Positions 9,632 through 21,880 of a DNA stretch of 64,000 nucleotides are shown in pieces. Origin of the DNA: Symsagittifera roscoffensis (lineage: Eukaryota; Xenacoelomorpha; Acoela; Convolutidae); contig NC_087069.1 of NCBI RefSeq assembly GCF_963678635.1, forward strand, positions 12,650,530 through 12,714,529. Direction: 5' to 3'. Position 1 is the first letter of the stretch. The number at the start of each line of letters is the position of its first letter. Made by a program: the position numbers and the translations under genes. Under the pieces are notes generated by a model, which saw only the letters and a list, made by a program, of their open reading frames with translations, had not been told where the DNA came from and did no database searches.

Positions 9632-12600
9632 GGTGATAATTGACTTATTGAAGGTGTTGATGGAAATGAAAGTGATTCTGGTAGGGTTGATGATGTTGTG
9701 TCAGAAGAAATATCTATTGGTTCGTTCACGATTTTTGGTTCACCTTGAGTGTATGAGTGTGGTGTCCAATATGGTAGGCGTTTGGTGGATTCTGGGGGGT
9801 TAAAGAGGTTTTCTCTAATTTGTTCTGATGTGGGAGTTGAACCTAAATAATCTGATGGAAGATTTGAAGTGTTTTATTGTAAAGCAAATGTGGGTGTTTC
9901 TGGTAGTGTGCTACTAGAAAGATCTGAGGGGGTTGGTGTCGGTGATTGAGGTATATTAAAAAGAACTCTGGGGGTTTCAAAATTTCTGTTTCGTCTTGGA
10001 TGTATGATTTGTCTATTCATTTCAAGTGTATTTTGGTTTTGACTATTTTGTCTTACTGGATTGAGATCTTGTTGTAGAGTGGGGTATAGATTATATGTAT
10101 AGATGAAAAGTTCAGGATAAATCATTGAAAAACATTTAGAACTTGACTTAGTGCTCCAAATTCGCACACATTTAAAGAGACTTGATAAATTTTTGCACAC
10201 ATAGTAGGAAAAACACTAGAAAATTTGTACAAAATTAAAAATTACCTGAAGGTTTTTGCGTCGTGTCAAAAAAAAAACTGAAACAATTTTCACATTTTAT
10301 CGAAAAAAAAATTTTTTTACAGCTTCTTCAAAATCAGAAAAACAATGCATCTTGCTTACAAGTTTGAAAAAATTTCTACAAGTGGTTGAAACAATTTTTC
10401 AATTTTTGCGGTTCGCTTAAAAGTGCATGTCGAAAAACTGGTTCTAATGGTTCAGATAACCGTGCGTGTCTTTCTTCAAATGTGTATGGCTTGTCTTGAA
10501 AAAAAATACGTGTTGATGATTGGGGGTTTTGGGTTGTTGTAGGTGTTTTTGGGTTTTTTTGGGAAGTTGTTAGTGGGGGCTGGTGTGTTGGTGATTGATT
10601 AGCTATTTTGAAAATTTTTTTGAGTTTTCATATTTTTGTAGAGAAAATTTATATTTGCTATAGTATTCTTCAATGAAAAGATTAAAATGATGCTTGCTAA
10701 AGCGAATGTGATGATTGCATTTTTTATATATTTGCACATTGTGATTTTTAGGGATGTTAAAATTGTGAGAAAAAAATAAAAATAGTAGAAAATTATCAGT
10801 TCTACTAAGGATGGTTATAAACATTTAAATAGACTTAGAGTTATCGTACCTGTGGAGGTGATGAAGGAATTTGAAAGTTTTGATAATTGACTTATTGAAG
10901 GTGTTGATGGAAATGAAAATGATTCTGGTAGGGTTGATGGTGTTGTGTCAGAAGAAATATCTATTGGTTCGTTCACGGTTTTTGGTTTACCTTGAGTGTA
11001 TGAGTGTAGTGTCCAATATGGTAGGCGTTTGGTGGAGTCTGGGGGTTAAAGGGGTTTTTTCTAATTTGTTCTGATGTGGGAGTTGAACCTAAATAATCTG
11101 ATGGAAGATTTGAAGTGTTTTATTGTGAAGCAAATGTGGGAGTTTCTGGTAGTGTGCTACTAGAAAGATCTGAGAGCGTTGGTGTCGGTGATTGAGGTAT
11201 ATTAAAAAGAATTCTGAGGTTTGAAAAATTCTGTTTCGTCTTGGATGTATGATTTGTCTATACATTTCAAGTGTATTTTGGTTTCGACTAATTTGTCTTG
11301 CTCGATGGAGATCTTGTTGTAGAGTGGGGTATAGATTATATGTATAGATGAAAAGTTCAGGATAAATCATTGAAAAACATTCAGAACTTGATATAGTGCT
11401 CCAAATTCGCACTCATTTAAAGAGACTTGATAAATTTTTGCACACATAGTAGGAAAAACAGTAGAAAATTTGTACAAAATTAAAAATTAATTGAAGGTTT
11501 TTGCATCGTGTCAAAAAAAAACTTTAACACTTTTCACATTTTATCGAAAAAAAGTGAAACACTTTTTACAGCTTCTTCAAAACCAGAAGAAACACTGCAT
11601 CTTGCTCACAAGTTTGAAGAGATTTCTACAAGTGGTTGAACAAATTTTTCAATTTTGTGGTTCGCTTAAAAGGGCATGGCGAAAAACTGGTCCTAATGGT
11701 TCAGATAATCGTGCGTGTCTTTCTTCAAATGTATATGGCTTGTTTTGAAAAAAAATGCGTGTTGGTGATTGGGATTTTTGGGTTGTTGTAGGTGTTATTG
11801 GGTTTTCTTGGGAAGTTGTTGGTGGGGGCTGGTGTGGTGGTGGTTGATTAGCAATTTTGAAAAGGTATTTGAGTTTTCAACTTTTGTAGGGAAAATTTAT
11901 GTTTGCTATAGTATTCTTCAATGGAAACGATGAAAAGGATGGTTGCTAAAGCGAATGTGATGATTGCAATTTTTATAAATTTGCACATTGTCAATTTAGG
12001 GATGTTAAAAAATAAAAATAGTAGAAAATTATCAGTTCTACTAAAGATGGATCGAAACATTTAAATAGACTTGAAGTTATCGCACCTGTGGAGGTGATCA
12101 AGGAATTTGGAAAGTTTTGATAATTGACTTATTGAAGGTATTAATGGAAATGAAAGTGATTCTGGTAGGGTTGATGATGTTGTGTCAGAAGAAATATCTA
12201 TTGGTTCGTTCACGATTTTTGGTTCACGTTGAGTGTATGAGTGTGGTGTCCAATATGGTAGGCGTTTGGTGGATTCTGGGGGGTTGAAGGGGTTTTCTCT
12301 AATTTGTTCTGATGTGGGAGTTGAACCTAAATAATCTGATGGAAGATTTGAAATGTTTTATTGTGAAGCAAATGTGGGAGTTTCTGGTAGTGTGCTACTA
12401 GAAAGATCTGAGGGGGTTGGTGTCGGTGATTGAGTTATTTAAAAAGTACTCTGGGTGTTCGAAAATTTCTGTTTTGTCTTGGATGAACGATCTGTCTATT
12501 CATTTCAAGTATATTTTGGTTTTGACTAGTTTGTCCTACTCGATTGAGATCTTGTTGTAGAGTGGGGTATAGATTATTTGTATAGATGAGAAGTTCAGGA

Positions 12601-13395
12601 TAAATCATTGAAAAACATTTAGAACTTGATTTAGTGCTCAAAATTTACTTAGAACTTGTTTTACTGCTCAAAATTTGCACACATTTAAAGAGACTTGATA
12701 AGTTTTTGCACACATATTAGGAAAAACACTAGAAAATTTGTACGAAACTAAAAATTACCTGAAGGTTTCTGCATCGTGACAAAAAAACTGAAACAATTTT
12801 CACATGTTATCGAAAAAATGCGAAACACTTTTTACAGCTTCTTCAAAATCAGAAGAAACAATGCATCTTGCTTACAAGTTTGAAGAGAATTCTACAAGTG
12901 GTTGAAACAATTTTTCACATTTTGTGGTTCGCTCAAAAGTGCTTGGCGAAAAAGTTGTCCTATTGGTTCAGATAATCGTGCGTGTCTTTCTTCAAATGTA
13001 TATGGCTTGTTTTGAAAAAAAATGCGTGTTGGTGATTGGGATTTTTGGGTTGTTGTAGGTGTTATTGGGTTTTCTTGGGAAGTTGTTGGTGGTGGCTGGT
13101 GATTGATAGTTGATTAGCAATTTTGAAAAGGTATTTGAGTTTTCAACTTTTAATAGGGAAAATTTATGTTTGCTATAGTATACTTCAATGAAACGGATTA
13201 AAAGCATGGTTGCTAAAGCGAATGTGATGATTGCCTTTTTTAATATATTTGCACATTGTCATTTTAGGGATGTTAAAATTGTGAGAAAAAACAAAAATAG
13301 TAGAAACTTATCAGTTCTACTAAAAATGGTTCGAAACATTTAAATAGACTTTAAGTTATCGTACCTGTTGAGTTTATCAAGGAATTTGGAAAATT
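9632..13395 (-). repeat. Three tandem copies of a 1.25-kb unit in the retroelement 3' region
   Basis: Units at about 9632-10875, 10880-12117 and 12118-13395. Landmarks repeat at constant spacing: TGATAATTGACTTATTGAAG at 9632, 10880 and 12118, and the CTGAAGGTTTTTGC region at about 10241, 11490 and 12760. Copies are roughly 90 percent identical with many small indels, concentrated in poly-A and poly-T runs. On the minus strand each unit holds a short hydrophobic N-terminal peptide, a Pro/Thr/Gln-rich stretch, a conserved segment (TFEERHARLSEP) and a Ser/Thr/Pro-rich stretch (DISSDTTSSTLPESLSFPST). No domain is recognised. Confidence 0.9.
10583..10749 (-). CDS. Small ORF with N-terminal hydrophobic helix, unit 1 of the triplicate
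   Basis: Minus-strand ATG at 10749 opens a frame beginning MCKYIKNAIITFALASIILI, a short basic start followed by a ~14-residue hydrophobic helix, like a signal peptide or signal anchor. The same peptide, with substitutions (MCKFIKIAIITFALATILFI), begins at the equivalent place in the second unit (ATG near 11988). The frame is short and closes within about 50 codons; in the second and third units a neighbouring frame continues into the Pro-rich stretch. It may be the N-terminus of a frameshifted secreted or membrane protein of the element. Expression is unknown. Confidence 0.3.
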
Positions 13396-13904
13396 GGAAA
13401 TATATTTTGAAAAAAGAATAGAAAATTTAAAAAAGGTTGCAAAAAATTATGAAAAGATTTACTAGAGTTTCGAAAGTTTCAGCTGAAAAGATTATAGAAA
13501 GTTTAAGAAGATTAGAAAATTTTATGATAAAATTTGAAATTATTTGTTTAAAGTTGTTGACTGTTATGGAGAAAACCATTTAAGAATTCATTCGTTTCAT
13601 CTAATCTTTTTTAAATTTTGGGGCTAAATTCAAGTGTGGTCGGATTGTTTATTGATTTTTTTGACAAGTGGGTTGGGTTTTGTCAAATATTGTTGAGGGG
13701 TTATTTTATGGTGTTCGGGAGGTCTTCATAGTTTTGTTTTTATTTAGTGGAGGATTGGGGGTAACTTGGAAATAGTGGAGGCCAAATTGTCATGTGTTTT
13801 TTGCTCTTTAGGCTCATTTGTCATTTTTGGTTGGAGAATTTTTGAGGTCTGAGTTGGGAAATTATTGTTGATCTTTATACGACTTGATATGGGAGGTTTG
13901 TAAT
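13396..13904. other. Spacer, nothing recognised
   Basis: AT-rich DNA between the triplicate and the duplicated integrase unit. No ORF, no repeat partner in the window and no LTR signature could be supported. Confidence 0.4.
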
Positions 13905-14347
13905 ATTAAATTAGTGTTTCTTTTAGTTGTCAATTTTTAGCAGGTTGCTTATTTTTGATATGGAGGTCTTAAAGTTCTAGTTATAGATATGCCTGGAGAT
14001 TAATATCTATCGGCTAATAAAGTTGTGTTCGTGTCAAAAAGTTGATTAATATGGATGAATTCTACCGGCTGATTTTGAACTAGAATTGTTCAAAAGTGTT
14101 TTCAGCATGCTACTACGAAAATGTAAGAACTCAAAATTTTTAAAAAGAATCTTGATATTGATTAAAATTGAAATTGTTTTTGAAATTCAACTTTCTTTAT
14201 TATTTTAGATTGTGGAAAGAATGTTTTATAATTTTTTCGTGGCTGACTTTTAAGTCGTGATGATTCTCTATGCTCAAATTTTTGTTCTGGATCCTGTGGT
14301 AAAATCTTTTCTGTCATTTTCCACTTTTTCTTTCTTTTTGAGATGTT

Positions 14348-15341
14348 TTAGTTTCTGGTATAAAGGATGTTTGGGGGGCTGCATTTTTTTGTTGAATTGT
14401 TTTTTGATTCTTGTTTTTGTCGATGTTTTGGTTTTTTTTCAATTTCTAGATTGTTTTTAATAATCTTTAAGCCTGTGAAAGAATACAATTGAGTTAATTC
14501 GCGAAGTGCGTATTCTTTTGGATAATAAGATAATAGGTTGTTACGATGTTGAACAATTTCTTTTTTACTGAAGTCAGTAACTTTGTATGTTACTTCAGTG
14601 GGTTTATCAATTATTTGATATGGTCCTTTTCGGAGTGGTTGTAATTTTTTAGAAATTCCTTTTTGTGTAGTGAAATTCGGAATTGAAACAAATGTTCCTA
14701 TTTTTAAATCTGTTGCTGGCATAAAGCGTGAATTAATTTGGTTAATTATGTTTTGCCTTTGTAACAATTTCTTTGTTATTTTTTGTTGAACTTCATTCTG
14801 TTTTTTATCTCTATTTAAAATCCATTCGGTTTGTGTGCCGAAAGCTAATTTTAAAATGTGTGGATGATGAAAGTGATCTTCATCATGCGTATGTAATGGT
14901 AGATTATAACATTTTGAATCTTTGTTTTTGTTCGACAATAACCTTGTGTATTTTTGTGAGCATTTGCTGTGGACTAATTGGTTTTCGTGGTTTTTGGTTA
15001 AATACAATTTTGTATGATGACATTCCTAATGTTGTTGTGATTTGTGAGTTTAAAGATAAAGGGAATATTTTTACATCTGCTGACCATTCGGTGTATCGTG
15101 TATCATTTCCATTAAAGATACATCTAAGGCATTCTTCTAATGAACGATTCATACCTTCGACTAATCCGTTTGTCCAAGGTGCATGAGATGTACGTGGTTG
15201 TTGTTTGATATTATAAAAGTGACGTAGTGTGATGATTTCATTATTTATGAATTCTGTGCCGTTGTCTGTGACTACTATTTCGGATAACCTGAATTTAGCT
15301 ATCCAATGTTCGTAAAGTGTTGTATATGCGTAATAAAACAA
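14348..15341 (-). pseudogene. Integrase catalytic core and C-terminal domain (unit 1)
   Basis: Two overlapping minus-strand frames (14904-15341, 14348-15007) together cover the integrase core and C-terminus. The core shows VTDNGTEF and, exactly 35 residues after its Asp, the Glu of NGLVEGMNRSLEE, matching the D(35)E part of the retroviral integrase DD35E triad. The C-terminal frame holds a KLQPLRKGPYQII segment typical of the domain after the core in Ty3/Gypsy integrases. Integrase inserts element DNA into the genome. A frameshift near 14904-15007 separates the blocks, and the N-terminal part with the first Asp is broken in this unit, so it is inactive. Confidence 0.85.
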
Positions 15342-15545
15342 TACAATGTGGAACTGGGTTGAGTGCTACGTAGTGCGTAAATGCATCAACAAAAACCATT
15401 ATAAAAAATTTTCCTTCGGAGGATAGTGAAATTGGTACTTTTGTCTCAAATGAAATTTTATGATTAAAATAAAGACTTTGCCCTTGAAAATCTTGTTTTT
15501 GTACAATTTTCTTTTCATACGGGTATGGTTTATTTAATTAACAAA

Positions 15546-16079
15546 TTATAGAGTCGTTACACAACATTTTGATCCAAATTGATGCATTTGGTAAATAAAA
15601 AACTTGAGTAAATTTAAAGAGTGTCCTTTTGTATATAGTGTATGTGACGTATTGAATGCTATTAACATCATGCTTAAAGGAAGACAGGGTACTTTAAAAT
15701 TAAGTGTTTGATATTCTAGAAGATCTGTGTTTTCGTTTATAGTAGTGTTGTTAAAATTTCTGAAAAATCGGAGGAGTGTTTTAATTCCTAAGATTGTGGT
15801 ATCAGCTTTTGTTGGTTTAGTTTTAAATTGGTGCCATGATTTGAGTTGTCTCATAACAGGGTCAAGATTTTTGTGTTTTTGTAATAGTTGCAGTGAAATT
15901 TTCTCTGTTGTTGGTAGAAAAATATTCTCTACTTCTAGTTTTGATAGGGGTATCGTGCCAAGTTGGTCATGAAGATTAAAAATTTGATTTTTTGTATATC
16001 TTGAATCATTTAGTAATGGTCCTGATAAATTTATAGTGTCAGTTAAATTTTTTTGTTCTATTAATGGAAAAGGGTCCAT
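15546..16079 (-). pseudogene. RNase H-integrase linker with partial HHCC region (unit 1)
   Basis: A 177-codon minus-strand frame between RNase H and integrase. Its start (MDPFPLIEQKNLTDTINL) is conserved in both tandem units. Near the C-terminus His and Cys residues (SHTLYTKGH, then KCC) are arranged as in the HHCC zinc-binding domain at the integrase N-terminus, but the frame closes before the pattern is complete. The upstream segment 16120-16505 codes for the C-terminal RNase H tail. Confidence 0.7.
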
Positions 16080-17254
16080 TTTGTGTGGTTTTTGTTTAAT
16101 TTGATTTTGTTGCGTATTGTTTTTAATCCAATGTGAATATGAGATTGGTTTAAGCGTGGATGCATCTAATAAATCAACTTCATAGTGATTATTATGACAA
16201 TCTTAATAGAGTGGGAAATGTTTTAAATCGTTTATTTGTGATTGATCTACGTCAGTTCTTAGTGCATACTTACATTCTAATCGTGGTGAGGTTTCATTTT
16301 TTGCGAGGTAAAATTTCTTATTTTGTGTATTTCAACGGTAGTTTTTCCTGTAGGTAGTTCAAGTGGTGTATTTCTACTGAGTGTATCTGGTAATGCAAGG
16401 TTTTTTCCTGCTGTCCAAACTATATGTAAGTTTGGAAAATTCATTAGAATTAATTGAAATCTGTAAACTCTATGGTTTGGATTTGATTTTTGTGTAAAAA
16501 GAAATACAATTGGTTAATCCAAATTATTTAACAGGGGAGGGTTGTTATATTAACGTAGTGTTTCTTTTAGTTGTCAATTTTTAGCAGGTTGCTTATTTTT
16601 GACCTGCCGGCCTTAAAGTTATAGTTATAGATATGCCTGGAGATTAATATCTATCGGCTAATGAAGTTGTGTTGGTGTCAATAAGGTGATTAATATGGAT
16701 GAATTCTATTGGCTGATTTTGAACTAGAATTTTTCAAATGTGTTTTCAGCATGCTATTACGAAAATGTAAGAACTGAAAATGATTAAAAAGAATCTTGAT
16801 ATTGATTAAAATTAAAGTTGTTTTTGAAATTCAACTTTCTCTAACAATTTAGATTGTGGAATGAAAGTGTTTTGTAATTTTTTCGTGGCTGACTTCTAAG
16901 TCGTGATGATTCTCTATGCTCAAATTTTTTCTGGATCCTGTGGTAAACTCTTTTGTGTCATTTTTCTATTTTTTCTTTCTTTTTGAGATGTTTTTGTTTC
17001 TGGTATAAAAGATGTTTGGGGTAATGCATTTTTTTAGTTGAATTGTTTTTTGATTCTTGTTTTTGTCGATGTTTTGGTTTTGTTCAATTTCTGGATTGTT
17101 TTTAATAATCTTTAAGCCTGTGAAAGAATAAAATTGAGTTAATTCGCGAAGTGCGTATTCTTTTGGATTATAAGGTAATAGGTTGTTACGATGATGAACA
17201 ATTTCTTTTTACTGGAGTCAGTAAGTTTGTATGTTACTTCAGTGGGTTTATCAA

Positions 17255-18092
17255 TTATTTGATATGGTCCTTTTCGGAGTGGTTGTAATTTTTTAGAAAT
17301 TCCCTTTGTAACAATTTTTTTGTTATTTTTTGATAAACTTCGTTGTGTTTTTTATCTCTATTTAAAATCCATTCGGTATGTGTGCCGAAAGCTAATTTTA
17401 AAATGTGTGGATGATGAAAGTGATCTTCATCATGCGTATGTAATAGTAGATTATAACATGTTGAATCTTTATTTGGTTGACAATAACTTTGTGTATTTTT
17501 GTGTGTATTTGCTGTGAACATAATTGGTTTGCGTGGTTTTTGGTTCAATACCATTTCGTATGGTGACATTCCTAATATTCTTGTGATTTGTGAGTTATAA
17601 GATAAAGGGAATAATTTTACAACTGCTGACCATTCGGTGTATCGTGTATCATTTCCATGAATGATACATCTAAGGTATTCTTGTAATGAAGGATTCATAC
17701 CTTCGACTTACCCGTTTGTGCAAGGTGCATGAGATGTACGTGGTTTTTGTTTGATATTATAAAAGTGAGGTAGTATGATGATTTCATTATTTATAAAATC
17801 TGTGCCGTTGTCTGTGACTAGTATTTCGGATAATCTAAATTTAGCTATCCAATGTTCGTAAAGTGTTGTATATGGGTAAAAAAGCAAAACAATGTGGTAC
17901 TGGATTCAGTGCTACGTAGTGCGTAAATGCATCAACAATAACCTTTATATAAGTGTTTCCTTCGGAGGATGTTGAAATTGGTCCTTTTGTCTCAAATGAA
18001 ATTCTATGAATAAAATGAAGACTTTGCCCTTGAAAAACTTGTTTTTGTACAGTTTGCTTTTGATTCGGGAAAGGTTTTTTTTTAATGTACAA
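17255..18092 (-). pseudogene. Integrase fragments (unit 2)
   Basis: Frames 17841-18092 and 17255-17698. The first contains VIVDAFTHYVALNPVP, which matches the first catalytic Asp region of Ty3/Gypsy integrases. The second holds the region after the catalytic Glu (RCIIHGNDTRYTEWS). The D(35)E segment between them lies in a frameshifted stretch (17700-17840). The C-terminal domain is shortened by the 96-bp deletion. Broken, non-functional copy. Confidence 0.8.
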
Positions 18093-18161
18093 ATTATACA
18101 GTCGTTAAACTATAATTTGATCCCAATTGATGCATTTGGTATGTAAAAAATTTGGGTAAAA

Positions 18162-18626
18162 TTAGAGAGTGTTTTTTGTATATAGTGTACGTGACGTATT
18201 GAATGCTATCAACATCATGCTTAAAGGAAGACAGTGTACTTTAAAATCAAGTGTTTGATATTCTAGAAGATCTGTGTTTTTGTTTATAGTAGTGATGTTA
18301 AATTTTCTGAAATATCGGAGGAATGTTTTATTTCCTAAGAATGAGGTATCAGCTTTTGTTGGTTTAGTTTTAAATTTGTGCCATGATTTGAGTTGTCTGA
18401 TAACAGGGTCAAGATTTTGTTGTTTTTGTAATAGTTGCAGTGAAATGTTCTCTGTTGTTGGTAGAAAAATATTCTCTACTTCTAGTTTTGATAGGGGTAT
18501 CGTGTCAAATTGGTCATGAAGATTAAAAATTTGATTTTTTGTATATCTTGAATCATTTAGTAATGGTCCTGATAAATTTATAGTGTCAGTTAAATTTTTT
18601 TGTTCTATTAATGGAAAAGGGTCCAT
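18162..18626 (-). pseudogene. RNase H-integrase linker (unit 2)
   Basis: A 154-codon frame that aligns over its length with the unit 1 linker (15546-16079), differing at scattered residues and ending earlier. The frame closes just before the HHCC Cys residues. Confidence 0.7.
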
Positions 18627-18839
18627 TTTGTGTGGTTTTTGTTTAATTAGATTTTGTTGCGTATTGTTTTTAATCCAATGCGAACATGGAATTGGTTTAA
18701 ACGTGGATGCACCTAATAAATCAACTTCATAGTGATTATTATGATAATCTAAATAGAGTGGAAAATGTTTTAAATTGTTTATTTGTGATTGATCTATGTC
18801 AGTTCTTAGTGCATAATTACATTTTAATCGTGGTGATGT

Positions 18840-19330
18840 TTCATTTTTTGCGAGGTAAAATTGAATATTTTATGTATTTCAACGGTAGTTTTTCTTGTAA
18901 GTAGTTCAAGTGGTGTATTTCTACTTAGTGTATCTAGTAATGCAAGGTTTTTTCCTTCCGTCCGAACTATATGTAAGTTTGGAAAATTCATTAGAATTAA
19001 TTGAAATCTGTAAACTCTATGGTTTGGCTTTGATTTTTGTGTAAAAAAAAAATAATTGATTTGTGATCTATAAATAAAACCGTTAGATGTTTTGATCCAA
19101 GTATCAAAAATTCATTTTCTGTAAGTGTATTTTTTCTAGCTGTGCATTCTCTCATAAGGGTAGAGAGTCGTAGTTCAGCTTGTGTATATAAGCGAGAGTT
19201 TGCTGATATGAGATTCATTTTATTCGTTCCATTGTGTGGTTGTAACAATGCTGCGCCGATGCCAAAATTTGAAGCATCGCACATTGCATAAAATAGTTGA
19301 TATGGGTCTGGAATTGTATTTGATATTTGT
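18840..19330 (-). pseudogene. RNase H domain of the Gypsy-type element
   Basis: The frame 18997-19284 begins with CDASNFGIGAALLQ, the first catalytic Asp region of Ty3/Gypsy RNase H, and continues through ISANSRLYTQAELRLSTLMR and FIDHKSIIFFL, which match the order of RNase H motifs in this superfamily. RNase H removes the RNA template during reverse transcription. The upstream sequence runs directly into gag-like sequence with no YXDD-bearing RT, so the polymerase and protease have been deleted. Confidence 0.85.
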
Positions 19331-19699
19331 TCTGTTAGATGTGTGAATGAATAGGTTGTTCATATTTAACAGGCTCATAGTCATTTTCAACTTCAATCAT
19401 ATTGACTGAGATGGCAGTACCTGTATCGCTTTCGCTGTCTGTTGATTCACAATTAATGTGATTTATTTGTAATTCAGTACTTTCTGTACTGCCGATACCG
19501 GGGGATCTAAATTCTTTTCTTCAGTTGTTTGTACTTGATTAATTTGCTTTTGATGTTCTGGTGTGTTGCTTCTATACTTGTTTTGGGAATCGGGGTAACG
19601 GTTGTTATTCCTATGAGTGGATTGGGAATAATTTCTTTATTGATTGTTATAGTTTAAGTTTCTGTTTTGCGAGTTATCTCGTGATCTATTTTGATATTA

Positions 19700-20535
19700 A
19701 TTGTTGTTGGGTCTTCGATAATTTGATCTTTGGTTTTCATAAATTTCGATTATTTGAATAGCTTCTATTTCTATTGTTCCAATAATTCCTGTTTCTATTG
19801 TAAGATGAGTTTCGTGATCTATCGTTTGAATAGTGTCTACTCCTAGAGTTTGAGAGGGAACTGGTATCAAACGAATATTCTCGTCTGTTTGAATTCGATC
19901 GTGAATAGTTGTTTTGATACTAATTATTTTGACTACTTGATCGACTATATCTATTTTGTGAGGAATTTCGTGCATTTCTTTGTTCTGGTGATCTGCTTCT
20001 ATAACTAGAGTCATAAGCTATGGTTTCTTGAATAATTTGAGTTACTTGGATGCGGTTTTCCAATGCTATTATAACTGTGAACATTTTTAATTGGTAAATT
20101 TTGGTCTTTTTTCATGTACTGATCAAATGATTTATTTGGTTCTTTGTACTTTTGTGGTATATTTTGGTTATCTTGCTGTTTTTGTTGACACTCGGTAATG
20201 CTGTGTCCGTATCTCCGGCAATAATTACACCGTTTTTTGAAAGATAGTTTACCTTTAAAATTTGGATTTTTCTCATAGATGTTCAAAATTTCAGTGATTT
20301 TTTTGGATAAGTCTACGTCTGAGTCATGTATGTTATTTATATGTGTAGTATTTGTTTGAATTCTATCAACGTATTGTACGAGATTCTCTGTTTCTTCGAG
20401 TTTCATTGTGATTTCAGCTTGTTCTAGTTTATCAACTAGTTTTCTAAAATCTAAATCTGGTTCTCGAATTGAGGAGGGATGTGATGCTCTCTTTTTAATT
20501 GCTAATTCTCTTAATTGAGGTGTCAGAGTCATCAT
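19700..20535 (-). pseudogene. gag nucleocapsid with zinc knuckle and RS-rich tail
   Basis: Frame 20011-20535 carries an intact CX2CX4HX4C knuckle (CNYCRRYGHSITEC) after a helical segment (DFRKLVDKLEQAEITMKLEE). Downstream, 20010-19700 read in a shifted frame is Arg/Ser-rich (for example SSYRSRSPEQRNARNSSQ), so a frameshift lies near 20010. Nucleocapsids of this type bind the element RNA. Unlike the element at 1-3656, the zinc ligands here are complete. Confidence 0.8.
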
Positions 20536-20734
20536 TAAGATTTCTGTCAGTTTTGTGTTTTTGTAATCATGAGTGTTAAGTGAATATGCTTTTCGAACTA
20601 GTGTTTTGATTCTAACAGCTAATTGTCTGATTGTTTCGTTTGGTAATCTACAATTTTCATTACATTAAACTCTTTGATGTTGTTTGCTTCTTTCAGAATC
20701 AAACTTTTTTTGAAAATTCTTGTGTAAATCTTTT

Positions 20735-21004
20735 CTAATCTGACTTTATGTCTATAGTTAAAACTGAAAACCATTTTTGAGCTGCACCATCAAGCGTTGT
20801 TTGGATTAACGCTATGCGTCTATGTATCCAATTTTGATGGAGTGGTTTATTTATTGGTTCAGGCCCTATATTCAAAAGTAAATTTGCTGTGATTGCATTT
20901 AAAAAATCTTCTAAGGAATATTCAGGGTCTGTGCCTGTGAACACCATTAATGGTTTATTTGATAATTTTGACGATCCACCCATTAGGTATGGATTCATTG
21001 TCAT
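20735..21004 (-). pseudogene. gag capsid-like segment
   Basis: An 89-codon frame with FTGTDPEYSLEDFLNAI, the Trp-containing NWIHRRIALIQTTLDGAAQKWF and hydrophobic spacing typical of Ty3/Gypsy retrotrans_gag capsids. It closes at a stop at 20735; coding-like sequence continues in another frame towards 20535. Confidence 0.75.
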
Positions 21005-21082
21005 TTGTAATGACTCTGCGGCACTTGGTATTTGTGAGAAGTTTGTAAGTTGACTTTTTGTTAGTTCATGTTGTTGTAAGTA

Positions 21083-21778
21083 TTATGGTAACGGGATTTC
21101 ATTTTGCTTTTGTGTTGGTTGATAAGAATGTGTACTGACAGGGTTTTGTATCTGTACTGATTGGTAGGATTGCGTACTAGTTGGGTTTTGCATTTGCAAT
21201 GGTTGATGAAATTGTGTATTAGCTGAGTTTTGTGGGTAAAAATTTATATTTTGAGATGCTTGATTGTGTCGAAGTTTTTGTACACGGTATTCTTGTGTAT
21301 ATGGTGCAAAAATATCTGGTTGATAGTAGTCGTCATCATCAGATGATAAATAGTTAGATGCATAATAAGGTGTTTCTTGTTTATTTCTGTTTTGTTGGAA
21401 AAATGGGTAATTTTCACTCTTATCTTGTGAAGTATGTGGGTAGTCAAGAAAATTTTCTGAATTTGATGATGTTTGTGGGAAATTCGATCTTTGTGAAAAT
21501 AATTGACTTTGCATGTTTATTCGGGGGAGATGAGTTGTTTGTGGTTGATTGACATAATTATAGTTGTGTTCTGCAAAATTATTCCTTGTGAAAGATTTTC
21601 GTTTTTGCGATGGTTTCGTCATTGGTCTATATGTTTGATAATCCATATGTGAGTAATTTGGAACAACTGAGGGTTTAACCGTGGATTGTAATGTTACCTG
21701 TGGTAATATTGGATTTTTAGGTCTTGGCGTTGTAACGTTTGGGTGTATTGGTGAAATACTTTGTTGTGTGGTTGTCAC
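21083..21778 (-). pseudogene. gag Gln/Pro/Asn-rich segment with short internal peptide repeats
   Basis: A 231-codon low-complexity frame rich in Gln, Asn, Pro, Thr and Tyr, probably disordered. Near its C-terminus there are three imperfect repeats of about 16 residues (pattern NPxSTxSYQxxQxQ). It sits between the N-terminal gag piece (22213-22530) and the capsid-like block. No domain is recognised. Confidence 0.6.
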
Positions 21779-21880
21779 TATTGTTTCGACTATTTCTTCA
21801 TTTACGAAATGTGATGGTGTTTGAATACCTTGTTGGGTAACATTACTAGTTCCATTTAGATTTTCTTGTTATACAAAAGT

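Larger units (their letters stand above)
13905..16505 (-). repeat. Tandem pol unit 1: RNase H tail, linker, integrase, 3' spacer
   Basis: Near-identical in order and sequence to 16551-19055. Shared landmarks: the linker start at 16079 and 18626, and the spacer TTTCTTTTAGTTGTCAATTT at about 13914 and 16560. Relative to this unit, unit 2 carries a deletion of about 96 bp inside the integrase C-terminus (the equivalent of 14665-14760). The duplication ends at 16505/19055, just inside the RNase H domain. Confidence 0.9.
16551..19055 (-). repeat. Tandem pol unit 2: RNase H tail, linker, integrase, 3' spacer
   Basis: Second copy of the 2.5-2.6-kb unit described at 13905-16505. It is the copy attached to the gag/RNase H part and so probably sits at the original position. 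It has several frame-disrupting changes and the ~96-bp internal deletion. Confidence 0.9.
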
